A stretch of 64,000 bases of DNA from CAUSKK01 sp963532425 (GCA_963532425.1 CAUSKK010000001.1:186001-250000); one strand, 5' to 3'; positions 37,485 to 45,930 are shown, numbered from the stretch's first letter. Numbers and translations are program-made. Notes: generated by a model not told the origin, from the letters alone.

Positions 37485-39227
37485 ATGGCCAAGGCAATAG
37501 TGGTCCCCGATTTGGGCGACTTTAAGGATGTGGACGTTATCGAAGTTCTGGTGAAAGTCGGCGATAGCGTGAAAAAAGATGATTCCCTGGCGGTGCTGGA
37601 AACGGACAAGGCCTCCATGGAAATTCCCGCCGAATTCGACGGCGTGATTACGGCCTTCAACATTAAGGTCGGCTCCAAGGTTTCCACCGGCGATGTGATT
37701 GGCGAAATCAACGACGGCAGCGCCGCCAGCCCGGCCCCGGCCGCCGCCCCCGCCGCCGAAGCCCCCAAGGCGGCCGCCCCAACCCCAGCACCAGCCCCCA
37801 CCTCGGCCAGCGCGCCGGACGGTGCCGTCGATGTGGTGGTGCTCGGCGCCGGCCCCGGCGGCTATTCGGCCGCCTTCCGCGCCGCCGATTTGGGCCTGAA
37901 GGTAACCCTGGTGGAACGCTATCCCACCCTGGGCGGCGTCTGCCTGAACGTGGGTTGCATTCCCTCCAAGGCCCTGCTGCACGTGGCCGCCGTCATCGAG
38001 GAGGCCAGCCACATGGCCGCCACCGGGGTTAAATTCGCCGCCCCGCAAATCGACGTGGACGCCCTGCGCGCCCATAAAGAGGGCGTGATTAAGCGGCTGA
38101 CCACCGGCCTGGCCGGCATGGCCAAGGCCCGCAAGGTAACCGTGGTGCAGGGTGAGGCCCTGTTCTCCGGCAGCCACGAGCTGACCGTGAAAACCGCCAC
38201 CGGCACGGAAAAAATCAGCTTTAAAAACATCATCATCGCCGCCGGCTCCCAGAGCGTAAAACTACCATTCATGCCCAACGACGACGAGCGCATCATGGAT
38301 TCCACCGGTGCCCTGGCCCTGAAGGAAGTGCCCAAGCGCCTGCTCATCGTCGGCGGCGGCATCATCGGCCTGGAGATGGCCACGGTCTATGCCACCCTGG
38401 GTTCCCAGGTGGACATCGTCGAAATGGCCGATAGCGTCATGGCCGGCGCCGATGCGGATTTGGTCAAGGTCTGGGAAAAACAGAACGCCGGCCGTTTCCA
38501 CAGCATCATGACCGGCACCAAAACCGTCAGCGCCCGCGCCGAGAAGGCCGGCATCTTCGTGAAATTCGAGGGTGCCAAGGCCCCGGCCGAGGAGCAGTGC
38601 TATGACCGGGTGCTGGTGGCCGTGGGCCGCAGTCCGAACGGCAAGAAGCTGAATCTGGAGGCCGCCGGCGTGGCCGTGGACGAGCGCGGTTTCATTCCCG
38701 TAGACAAACAGATGCGCACCAACCAGCCGCATATCTTCGCCATCGGCGACATCGTCGGCCAGCCCATGCTGGCCCACAAGGCCGTTCACGAGGCCCACGT
38801 GGCCGCCCAGGCCATCGCCGGCCAGAAATCCTTCTTCGATGCCCGGGTTATCCCCAGCGTCGCCTACACCTCGCCGGAAGTGGCCTGGGTGGGTCTGACC
38901 GAAACCCAGGCCAAAGCCCAGGGCCGCGACGTGCAGAAGGCCGTCTTCCCCTGGGCCGCCTCCGGCCGGGCCATCGCCAACGGCTGCGACTATGGCTTCA
39001 CCAAACTGCTGGTGGACAAAGGCACGCACCAAATCGTCGGCGGCGCCCTGGTGGGCCCCAATGCCGGCGACATGGTGGGGGAAATCGCCCTGGCCATTGA
39101 GATGAACGCCAATGTGGAGGATGTGGCCCTGACCATTCACCCCCACCCCACCCTGGGCGAAAGCATCGGCATGGCCGCCGAGGTGGCCGAAGGCAGCTGC
39201 ACCGACCTGCCGCCGCAAAAACGCTAA
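37485..39227 (+). CDS. lpdA: Dihydrolipoyl dehydrogenase with N-terminal lipoyl domain
   Basis: This is the E3 component of pyruvate/2-oxoglutarate dehydrogenases; it reoxidises dihydrolipoamide with NAD+. The 580-residue protein has a lipoyl domain at residues 1-80 with the modifiable Lys42 in ETDKASME. An Ala/Pro linker (about 80-112) and the flavoprotein follow. FAD binding is seen as VVVLGAGPGGYSAAFRAADL, the redox disulfide as GGVCLNVGCIPSKALL (Cys153/Cys158), NAD binding as LLIVGGGIIGLEMATVYATL, and the active-site base as HPHPTLGESI. The lipoyl fusion is known from Neisseria p64k and related enzymes. E1 and E2 genes are not adjacent. Confidence 0.95.
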   Translation: MAKAIVVPDLGDFKDVDVIEVLVKVGDSVKKDDSLAVLETDKASMEIPAEFDGVITAFNIKVGSKVSTGDVIGEINDGSAASPAPAAAPAAEAPKAAAPTPAPAPTSASAPDGAVDVVVLGAGPGGYSAAFRAADLGLKVTLVERYPTLGGVCLNVGCIPSKALLHVAAVIEEASHMAATGVKFAAPQIDVDALRAHKEGVIKRLTTGLAGMAKARKVTVVQGEALFSGSHELTVKTATGTEKISFKNIIIAAGSQSVKLPFMPNDDERIMDSTGALALKEVPKRLLIVGGGIIGLEMATVYATLGSQVDIVEMADSVMAGADADLVKVWEKQNAGRFHSIMTGTKTVSARAEKAGIFVKFEGAKAPAEEQCYDRVLVAVGRSPNGKKLNLEAAGVAVDERGFIPVDKQMRTNQPHIFAIGDIVGQPMLAHKAVHEAHVAAQAIAGQKSFFDARVIPSVAYTSPEVAWVGLTETQAKAQGRDVQKAVFPWAASGRAIANGCDYGFTKLLVDKGTHQIVGGALVGPNAGDMVGEIALAIEMNANVEDVALTIHPHPTLGESIGMAAEVAEGSCTDLPPQKR

Positions 39228-39240
39228 TCACGGCAACCCC

Positions 39241-39269
39241 AAGCGCTTCCTCCGGGAGGCGCTTTTTTT
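39241..39269 (+). terminator. Terminator of lpdA built on a palindrome
   Basis: AAGCGCTTCC-TCCG-GGAGGCGCTT, a 10-bp stem with one G-U pair, runs into seven T residues. Left boundary of island D. Confidence 0.88.
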
Positions 39270-39296
39270 ATGGGCGTTGGGGGGCCGAGCCAACCG

Positions 39297-41602
39297 AAGC
39301 GCTTCGCTGAAACTACCCCCCGGCCCCGGTGCCCCTATCTTTTGCGGCCTTTCAGAGCGAAGCGCTTCCCTGTTGGGCTTTGGCCTCTGCCGACGGGGAA
39401 GCGCTTCCTTCGGTTTGAAGGCCGAAGCGCTTTGGTTAGAACAGCCGCCGCGACCGAAGCGCTTCACCCCCGGCCGTCGGAAGTATTCCAAGCCACCTTC
39501 GACAGCCAAACAAAGCGCTTCCCTTCCACCAGCGGCGATTACCCCGACCCATTTCCAACGAAGCGCTTCGTTGGGAACGACTCCCGCCGGGCGCAGCGTC
39601 TGAGCAACAAAAGGGATTGGCCAGCGGGAAGCGCTTCGAGCCGGCAAGCTAGAAAAAGGGAAGCGCTTCCTTCGATTTGAACAGCCGCCGCGACCGAAGC
39701 GCTTCCCTCTGAAATCCCGGATTTTCATAAGACCGTCAGACTGAAGCGCTCCCCTTCCGGTGGCGGCAACGGCTGCCCCGGCCCGGCGACAACGAAGCGC
39801 TTCGGTTTGTCGGTTTGAAGAACACAGAGAAGGAAGCGCTTCGCCCGGGCCGCTGGGATATGTTCAGAACTAGATTGGGCGTTTTAACCAAAGGAAGCGC
39901 TCCCTCCTTTTAGCCTGGTTTCTCCAGACCGAAGCGCTTCGGTCGGTCTGCTCCGGCTTGGCGCTCCTCCGGACGTTTTTCGCTACCGTCAGAGGGGAAG
40001 CGCTTCCCTTTGAATCTGACGCCCCAGCCTGGCTAGCTCTCAGCCGTCTACGGAGAACGAAGCGCTCCCCTCCGATAGAGGTTGATGAGAACACGGCCAG
40101 CCAATCCGAAGGCCGCTCGCGTCGGCGAAGCGCTTCGCCATTCCGCCCAAAGGGAAGCGCTTCGTTAGTAGGCGTTGCATTGGGCGGTCATCTTTCCAGC
40201 TGACTAGCCAAACCGAAGCGCTTCCCTCTCCCGGCGGCGGCAACGTGCCCCGACCCAGCGGCAACGAAGTGCTTCGGTTGTTAGGCCCAGAAAGAAGCGC
40301 TTCCCTCCTGCCGACCTGATTGACTGGCGACTGGATTAAAGCGCTTCGTTCTAGGGACTCTCTTCCCGGCAACGTCGCTTTCAACAAACGCCAACGAAGC
40401 GCTTTACTGGGAACGGGCCGGGGCAATCATTGCCGAGATTAAAAAGGAAGCGCTTTGCCCAACTTGGATACCGAAGCGCTCCCTCTCTTTGGCTTCGCTA
40501 ATGGTTAGCCCGGCCCGTTAGCTGAAGCGCTTCGCCCTGACTGGCGGGATATTTCCAGAACCAGACTGGGCGTTTTAGCCGAGGGAAGCGCTTCGCCGGA
40601 AATGACTCCTAGCGGGGGAAGCGCTTCCTGCCGTCGCGAGGGCAGATAAATACGGCCGGCAAATCCGAAGACTGTCCAAGATGCCGAAGCGCTTCGTTAG
40701 CAGGCGCCACATTGGGCCGTCATCTTCCCAGCTGACTAGCCAGACCGAAGCGCTTCAGGCCGGCGGACTGGAGAAAGGGAAGCGCTTTACGCTTTCTAGT
40801 CTTAGTCTTCCCCAACCGAAGCAAGCGCCGCCGTAAGCCGCAGCGCGGCGTCGCAACCGCCTTCCCCCTTTAGCTTTGGCAACGACTGCCACGGCCCGGC
40901 GGCAACGAAGCGCTTCGCCCCGCTTGGATAGCGAAGCGCTTCCCTCTGAAATCCCGGATTTTCATAAGGCCGTCAGACTGAAGCGCTCCCCTTCCGGTGG
41001 TGGCAATGATTACCCCGGCCCGGCGACAACAAAGCGCTTCAGTCCAGCCGCTTAGCCTTAGGCCAGCAGGAGGGAAGCGCTTCAGCGGGCCGGGGCCTTT
41101 TCAATCATCACAGCCACGCCGGCCGGGAAAAGGGCAATTGCTGCGCTGTGTTAGGGAAAGCGCTTCGCTGGTAGGCGCTAGGTTTAATGGTCATCTTCCC
41201 AGCGGTACTTTCACTTTCAGACCGAAGCGCTTCAGGCTGGAAAACCGGAGGAAGCGCTTCGCCAGTTGGAATCCGGCACCAACCAGTCCGCCGCCAGCGT
41301 CATTCGTTTATCCCTCCGCCAATCTTGGATTTTTCCAGCCTTCGCGAAGGAAGCGCTTCCCTTCCACCGGCGGCGATTGCCCCGGCCCGGAAAAGTTCAT
41401 CGACCGGAACCGAAGCGCTTCGTCAAAACTACCCGCCGGCCGAATCGCTTCATTCCGAGAAATGGCCGCCGACGAGATGCCTCCGTAGGCTATCAGGCCG
41501 AAGCGCTTCGATTTAAAGAGCAGCTGGGGGAAAAGAAGCGCTTCCTGCCGGAGTTGGGGCATGAGAACGAAGCGATTCTGCTCGGCAATGGCGAAGCGCT
41601 TC
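39297..41602. repeat. Palindrome island D (about 60 copies of GAAGCGCTTC)
   Basis: This 2.3-kb gene-free stretch lies between convergent lpdA and the second DedA gene. Besides GAAGCGCTTC and variants it contains a duplicated block of about 105 bp. That block starts GAAGCGCTTCCCTCTGAAAT and continues CCCGGATTTTCATAAG, once at about 39697 and again at about 40935 with a few substitutions. Another repeated spacer is TTGGGC(G/C)GTCATCTTTCCAG-like text near 40181 and 40712. A 35-40 bp GC-rich interruption at about 40822-40860 splits one palindrome. I see no gene. Confidence 0.95.
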
Positions 41603-41622
41603 GTTCTGGAAAGCCACAAAAT

Positions 41623-41649
41623 AAAAAAACCGCCTCCGAAGAAGCGGTT
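41623..41649 (-). terminator. Rho-independent terminator of the DedA/EamA unit
   Basis: On the minus strand AACCGCTTC-TTCG-GAGGCGGTT is a 9-bp stem with one G-U pair and a TTCG loop, followed by five further T residues. Right boundary of island D. Confidence 0.9.
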
Positions 41650-41707
41650 GCTGCCTAGAGGCCCGGGGCGGCGGTCGGCTCGGCCTCCGGCCGGCGGCGG
41701 TTTTGCC

Positions 41708-42379
41708 TCAGCTCTGAACAGCTTCGACTGGACGCGCCTGCTCGGCCTTCAGCCGGCGTCTTGTCTCCCGGTAGAACTGGCGGCGTTTATAGGCACGATA
41801 GAAACGAATGGCGCAGTAGCTGAAAAAGGCCGTCAGCAGCAGGAAGGAAACCAGCTTGAATTCCTCCACCTTCTTCAGCAGCCATTCGGTGTTTTCGGCG
41901 CCATAGTGGCCGAGATAGACGAACACCGGCACCGAAATCAGCGCCGCCAGCCCGTCCATGAGCAGGAACAGCGGCACGCTCACCCGGCGCATCATGCCGG
42001 CCACCACGTAGATGGGCGCGCGCAGGCCGGGCAGGAAACGGGCGCAGAAAATCACGTATTTGCCATATTTCACAAACTGCTCGTCCACCTGTTTCAGCCG
42101 CTGCTCGTGGAGCACGCGCTTGAAAAAACCGCGTTCGAGCAGGCGATGGCCGTAGCGATAGCCGAGGCCGTACATCATCAAATCGCCGATGAGAATGCCG
42201 GCATAGCTGACCAGCAGCATGATATGGACGTTGGCGCCGCCCAGGGCCGAGGCAATGCCGGCGGCCAGCAGGGTGATGTCCTCGGGCAGCGGCACGCCGG
42301 CGCCGCAGAGCAATAGAATGAGAAAAACGGCGAAATAGCTGTAATTGAGCAGGAATTCCTGGAGAAAAGTCGGCAACAT
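41708..42379 (-). CDS. DedA-family membrane protein (second of two)
   Basis: The 223-residue inner-membrane protein carries the DedA segments LLLCGAGVPLPEDITLLAAG, GDLMMYGLGYRYGHRL and ARFLPGLRAPIYVVAGMMRR, with four to six hydrophobic helices and a basic tail (RAYKRRQFYRETRRRLKAE). It differs clearly from the first DedA protein: the acidic motif is PLPEDI rather than PILPGDS. The likely role is lipid-carrier or phospholipid flipping. The gene lies 7 bp downstream of the EamA-type gene on the same strand. Confidence 0.9.
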   Translation of the reverse strand: MLPTFLQEFLLNYSYFAVFLILLLCGAGVPLPEDITLLAAGIASALGGANVHIMLLVSYAGILIGDLMMYGLGYRYGHRLLERGFFKRVLHEQRLKQVDEQFVKYGKYVIFCARFLPGLRAPIYVVAGMMRRVSVPLFLLMDGLAALISVPVFVYLGHYGAENTEWLLKKVEEFKLVSFLLLTAFFSYCAIRFYRAYKRRQFYRETRRRLKAEQARPVEAVQS

Positions 42380-42386
42380 GGCGACC

Positions 42387-42815
42387 TCAGCGTTTCAGGG
42401 CTAGCAGCAGGACGCCGGCCGTAATCAGGCCGATGCCGCCCCATTCCTGGGCGCTGGGCCGTTCGCCGAGGAAGAGCACCGCCAGCAGCGTAACCAGCAC
42501 CAGGCTGAGCTTATCCACCGGGGCCACCTGGGAGGCGGCGCCCATCTGCAGGGCCTTGAAATAGGCGAGCCAGGAGGCGCCGGTGGCCAGGCCGGACAGA
42601 ATCAGAAATGTCCAGTTGCGCGCCGTGAACCGGGCCACGCTCTGCCACTGGCCGCTGTAGCTGAGGAACAGCATGAGGGCGGCGACAATAACCAGCGTGC
42701 GAATGAAGGTGGCAAAGTCCGAATTGATGCCTTCCAGGCCGATTTTGGCGAAAATGGCCGTCAGCGCGGCGAAGCAAGCCGAGGCCAACGCCCAGGGCAA
42801 CCAGTGATTCATCAT
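42387..42815 (-). CDS. EamA/DMT half-size transporter
   Basis: The 142-residue protein is a single EamA domain with five hydrophobic helices (WLPWALASACFAALTAIFAK, VAALMLFLSYSG, FLILSGLATGASWLAYFKAL, SLVLVTLLAVLFLGERPSA, GIGLITAGVLLLALKR). Such half-size drug/metabolite transporters work as dimers; the substrate is unknown. I chose the paired ATG at 42815/42812 because AGGGAG lies upstream. A longer in-frame reading would run through a leader hairpin and into the divergent gene. Confidence 0.85.
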   Translation of the reverse strand: MMNHWLPWALASACFAALTAIFAKIGLEGINSDFATFIRTLVIVAALMLFLSYSGQWQSVARFTARNWTFLILSGLATGASWLAYFKALQMGAASQVAPVDKLSLVLVTLLAVLFLGERPSAQEWGGIGLITAGVLLLALKR

Positions 42816-42833
42816 TTTATTTCTCCCTAATAG

Positions 42834-42855
42834 AAAAACCCGCCGAGAACCGGCG
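42834..42855 (-). terminator. Terminator-like hairpin in the leader of the EamA gene
   Basis: On the minus strand CGCCG-GTTCT-CGGCG is followed by GG and five T residues, only about 19 bp before the EamA start and ahead of its Shine-Dalgarno. No minus-strand gene lies just upstream that needs termination, so this may be an attenuator. On the plus strand no T run follows the stem. Confidence 0.5.
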
Positions 42856-42879
42856 TTTACATTTTTGGAACAGGACGAC

Positions 42880-43362
42880 ATGCAGAACAACAACCGCTTT
42901 CTCAACGCCTTTATGCTTATCATCGCGCTGAGTTTTGGCCTTTTATTCTATTTGAGCCAACGGGGCTACTTTAATAATAATCCGGTCAGCCGCAGCGCCG
43001 CCGGGGAACTGCGCATCAGGGCCGGCTACGGCAACCATTACCGGCTGGACGGCAAAATCAACGGCCAGCCGGTGCGCTTTCTCATCGACACCGGCGCCAC
43101 CGGCGTAACCCTCAATAAAAAGCTGGCCGAAAGCCTTGGCCTCCGTAGCCGGGGCAACGGCCTGAGCCACACCGCCAACGGCACCACCACCCACTATGAA
43201 ACCCGCCTCGCCAGCCTGAGCATCGGCGACTGGACCTTCGAGGACGTGGACGCCCACATCGTGCCGAACATGGACGATGAGGTGCTGCTCGGTATGCGCA
43301 TTTTGCGCCACTTTGAAATTATCCAGCGCGATGGCGAATTAATCCTGCGGACACCCCAATAA
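42880..43362 (+). CDS. Membrane-anchored retropepsin-like aspartic protease
   Basis: The 160-residue protein begins with a cytoplasmic basic stretch and one membrane anchor (FMLIIALSFGLLFYL, about residues 9-23). The rest is a periplasmic clan AA aspartic protease domain: NGQPVRFLIDTGATGVTLNK holds the Asp-Thr-Gly, and EVLLGMRILRHFEIIQRDGE the C-terminal hydrophobic-Gly strand. Single-domain members act as homodimers. The substrate is unknown. I chose the ATG at 42880 with AGGA upstream; an ATG five codons earlier lacks a site. The last 16 codons have a fully synonymous second copy 183 bp downstream. Confidence 0.88.
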   Translation: MQNNNRFLNAFMLIIALSFGLLFYLSQRGYFNNNPVSRSAAGELRIRAGYGNHYRLDGKINGQPVRFLIDTGATGVTLNKKLAESLGLRSRGNGLSHTANGTTTHYETRLASLSIGDWTFEDVDAHIVPNMDDEVLLGMRILRHFEIIQRDGELILRTPQ

Positions 43363-43405
43363 ACCTTCACCGGCGGTGGCGCAGCGCTACCGCTGTTTGC
43401 GCCAG

Positions 43406-43483
43406 TTCACCGCCCTGCGGTTGGTGTCTTCGATTCACCGCCCTACGGTTGGTGTCTTCGATTCACCGCCCTACGGTTGGTGC
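43406..43483 (+). repeat. 28-bp tandem repeat, nearly three copies
   Basis: Units begin TTCACCGCCC at 43406, 43434 and 43462, and each continues with a G/A variant of TACGGTTGGTGTCTTCGA. The third copy is incomplete. The repeat lies between the protease stop and the second copy of its 3' end, in a region with no other feature. Confidence 0.92.
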
Positions 43484-43497
43484 CGCCGGTGGCGGTT

Positions 43498-43545
43498 GAA
43501 ATTATTCAGCGCGACGGTGAGCTCATTCTAAGAACACCGCAGTAG
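43498..43545 (+). pseudogene. Second, synonymously diverged copy of the aspartic protease 3' end
   Basis: Fifteen codons plus a stop encode EIIQRDGELILRTPQ exactly as at 43315-43362. Thirteen of 48 bases differ, in 11 of 16 codons, and every change is silent, including TTA/CTC, CGG/AGA and TAA/TAG. The rest of the gene is absent and there is no start codon. Confidence 0.9.
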
Positions 43546-43629
43546 GGAAGCGGTTGCTACGCCCTACGGGCTCGCTGTGCTAAAGCGGTTCGGAAATGAG
43601 CTCCGCCGCCGGGCCAGAAACGGCGCTGC

Positions 43630-44301
43630 CTACCAGGGTTCCGGCGGCGGATTCAAACTTTTAATTTTGTCCTTCAGCAGCCAGCGCTGGGCCTCCGGGT
43701 CGCTTTCCGTCTGGTAGGGCTCGGGGGTGAACGGCTGGAAGCCGTGGAAACGAATGTCCTCCAGATAGAAGCGAATGTCCTCCAGGGTCAGCAGCCGGCC
43801 GTGCAAATCAAAGCCCACGTTGAGAATGCGCCCGGGCAGCGGCGCCAGGCTGTTATGAATGTGGCCGTGGAGCAGATAGCTGCCCTGCTGCATGCCCTCC
43901 CACTCCTGCACCGGATAGTGGAAAAGGTGCAGCTTGCGGCTCAGCTCCGGCCGGCGCAGGGAAATATAGTCCCGGGCCGTGGACAGCAGCGGATTGCCGT
44001 CGGCCTTGGTTTCGGCCAGCAGTTCGCGGTGGTGCTTACGAATAATTTCGTCGTGGTTGCCGTAAATCAGATGGTGGCGGCCGTTGAGCCGGCCGAGCAG
44101 CTCCTTGATTTTGTCCAGGGAGCGCGCCCAGGTGAAATCGCCCAAATCGTAGACGTCATCGTCCGGGCCCACCCGGTCGTTCCAGAGCTTGATGAGGTAT
44201 TCGTCCATTTCGTCCAGATAGGCGAAGGGCCGGAAGCGCGGGCAGAAGGACATAATGCGCCCGTGGCTGAAATGGAGGTCAGAGGTGAAGTAGATAGTCA
44301 T
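43630..44301 (-). CDS. Calcineurin-like metallophosphoesterase
   Basis: The 223-residue cytoplasmic protein has the two-metal centre motifs in order: SDLHFSH (Asp8, His10, His13), LGDF (Asp55), YGNHDE (Asn82, His83) and LLHGHIH (His145-His149), with a further His128 in FHYP. The family is the COG4186-like phosphoesterases, whose substrates are unknown. Near the end LEDIRF occurs twice in tandem. It overlaps the kinase-ligase gene by 23 bp, so the two products are made together. A role as the end-trimming phosphatase or cyclic-phosphate esterase of RNA repair is inferred from that partner only. Confidence 0.88.
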   Translation of the reverse strand: MTIYFTSDLHFSHGRIMSFCPRFRPFAYLDEMDEYLIKLWNDRVGPDDDVYDLGDFTWARSLDKIKELLGRLNGRHHLIYGNHDEIIRKHHRELLAETKADGNPLLSTARDYISLRRPELSRKLHLFHYPVQEWEGMQQGSYLLHGHIHNSLAPLPGRILNVGFDLHGRLLTLEDIRFYLEDIRFHGFQPFTPEPYQTESDPEAQRWLLKDKIKSLNPPPEPW

Positions 44302-45760
44302 GGAAGAAATCCTGGATAAATTTAATTTTCTCCTGCTCGTTCAGGCCATTGAAGCGGTCGCGGTGGGCGTTGATGTGGTCGATGAGCGGGTAATATTCCT
44401 CGTCCATCTGCCGTTTGTCGAGCTTGTCCTCCAGGCGTCTGGTGCGGGCGAAGAGCTTGCTGAGCAGATAATAGGGCGATTTCAACTTGCAGAGCACTTC
44501 GCCGCTGGCCGCGTCCCGCACCATAAAGCCCTCGTGGCGCACGTTGGTCAGCAGGCTTTTCAGGTCGGCGAAGCGAAGGTTGTTGATACGCTCCGGCCGG
44601 CGCAGGCCCTCGGCGGCGGCGAGCCGGTCGAGTTCGTCCTCGCTGTAACTATGGCCATCGCTGACCCGGCGCAGGCCGATGAGCGTAATCCCCTCGGCCT
44701 CGGCGATGATGTGCGGGTCGCTGGGGTCGTTGATTTCAAAGAGAAAGGTGTGATTGGGCCAGCGGCGGAACAGCTCGGCCCGGGGGGCGCAGTGCTTTTC
44801 CACCAGCCGGGAAAAGTCGCTGTCCAGGCTGCCGGTGGTGGAATAGAGGATTTGGCCGTTGAAGCTGGCCGTTGCGCTGGGATTGTCCGGCGGCAGCTCC
44901 ACATAGGTGCAGCAGCCGAGGAAGCCGTTCACCTTGACCACCACGTCGAGCCGGCGTTCGTCGTCCAGATGCAGGGGGAAGGGGCTGTTCGGGGCGGTGC
45001 GTTCGGAGTAGTTGAAGCACTTGTCGAAGGGCCGCACGATGATTTGATTGTGGCGGTCGAGCACCAGGCCGCGCATTTCCAGCAGGGCCCGGTCGAAGCG
45101 ATTTTCATAGAAAACCTTATTCTGGTACTTCAGCACGCGCAGTTCCGGGAAGCGCGTGGAGAAATTCTCCCGGTAGTGGGCGCGGCCGCAGAGCAGATAG
45201 TCTTCGCTGATATAGGTATGGCGGGCCTCATCATAGGGCAGCCGGCGAAAATCGAAGCGCTTCATCCGTTCCAGCAGGGCCTGGAGCTCCGGGGCCGGCG
45301 GCGCCGGCGGCGGCAGGTGGATTTCCTCGCGCAGCGGGTTTTCGTTGAGCTTGAGATAGGCGTTCAGCACCATCGGTGCCGGCACCCGGTGCTGGTTGGC
45401 GAAGAAGCCGTGGAGCCGGTAAACCTCGGTTTGGAAGCCGTGGCGTCGGGCCTCCTTCAGCATTTTTTGGCAGTTCAGGGCCTTCTGGTTGGTGTTGGAA
45501 TTGACCATAAGAATGTGCTCGTACGCCTGGCGGTCGGCGGCGGCGAAGGCCTCCCGTTTCTTGGCCGCCACCCGTTTTTCCGCCCGGGCGAAATTCTCCG
45601 GCGACCAGCGGTAGACGCCGTTTTCCATCATTTCCAGGTCGTTTTCCAGATGGACGATGAGGGCGTCGGGATACTGGCGCCGGAATTCCTCCATTTTTTG
45701 CCGGGCGAAGGTACTTTTCCCCGAACCCTGGTGGCCGCGTAGCAGTAGATATTTCTTCAT
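44279..45760 (-). CDS. Polynucleotide kinase - RNA ligase fusion (T4 Rnl1-like)
   Basis: The 493-residue protein joins two repair activities. Residues 1-150 form a P-loop kinase domain with Walker A GHQGSGKST (Lys15). Residues about 180-493 form a nucleotidyltransferase like T4 RNA ligase 1. The adenylation motif is VVKVNG with nucleophile Lys276, preceded by MRGLVLDRHNQIIVRPFDK. Motif III is FLFEINDPSD (Glu342), motif IV HEGFMV (Glu410), motif V LCKLKS (Lys425, Lys427). This would phosphorylate 5'-OH RNA ends and seal them, cytoplasmically. The linker (ERMKRFDFRR) includes a palindrome copy at 45254. The ATG at 45760 has GGGA upstream. The gene lies directly downstream of tRNA-Thr with only a terminator between. 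Confidence 0.88.
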   Translation of the reverse strand: MKKYLLLRGHQGSGKSTFARQKMEEFRRQYPDALIVHLENDLEMMENGVYRWSPENFARAEKRVAAKKREAFAAADRQAYEHILMVNSNTNQKALNCQKMLKEARRHGFQTEVYRLHGFFANQHRVPAPMVLNAYLKLNENPLREEIHLPPPAPPAPELQALLERMKRFDFRRLPYDEARHTYISEDYLLCGRAHYRENFSTRFPELRVLKYQNKVFYENRFDRALLEMRGLVLDRHNQIIVRPFDKCFNYSERTAPNSPFPLHLDDERRLDVVVKVNGFLGCCTYVELPPDNPSATASFNGQILYSTTGSLDSDFSRLVEKHCAPRAELFRRWPNHTFLFEINDPSDPHIIAEAEGITLIGLRRVSDGHSYSEDELDRLAAAEGLRRPERINNLRFADLKSLLTNVRHEGFMVRDAASGEVLCKLKSPYYLLSKLFARTRRLEDKLDKRQMDEEYYPLIDHINAHRDRFNGLNEQEKIKFIQDFFHDYLLHL

Positions 45761-45788
45761 AAAGTTTCCCGATTAAAAAGCTGGGGGC

Positions 45789-45811
45789 AAAAAAAAACCC
45801 GCCGAAGCGAG
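45789..45811 (-). terminator. Terminator between tRNA-Thr and the kinase-ligase gene
   Basis: On the minus strand CTCGC-TTCG-GCGGG (one G-U pair) is followed by nine T residues. It ends about 28 bp before the kinase-ligase start, leaving little room for a separate promoter. Confidence 0.8.
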
Positions 45812-45845
45812 TTGAAAATTAAAAGGAGATAAAAAATTTTTTCAG

Positions 45846-45918
45846 AGCCGGAAACAGGAATTGAACCTGCGACCCACTGATTACAAGTCAGTTGCTCTAC
45901 CTGCTGAGCTATTCCGGC
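45846..45918 (-). tRNA. tRNA-Thr (anticodon TGT)
   Basis: The minus strand folds as a complete tRNA: acceptor GCCGGAA/TTCCGGC, D-arm AGCTCAGCAGGTAGAGC, anticodon arm CTGACTTGTAATCAG with TGT, and T-arm GCAGGTTCAATTCCTGT. The CCA end is not encoded (the sequence continues TCTGAA), and the discriminator base reads T instead of the A of E. coli tRNA-Thr(TGT). Confidence 0.95.
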
Positions 45919-45930
45919 CTGAGGGTTCGC

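Noticed and set aside
43363..43629. A gene in the gap between the protease and the phosphoesterase
   Set aside because: The stretch contains the 28-bp tandem repeat and the second 3' end only; no start codon with a ribosome site leads into that end.
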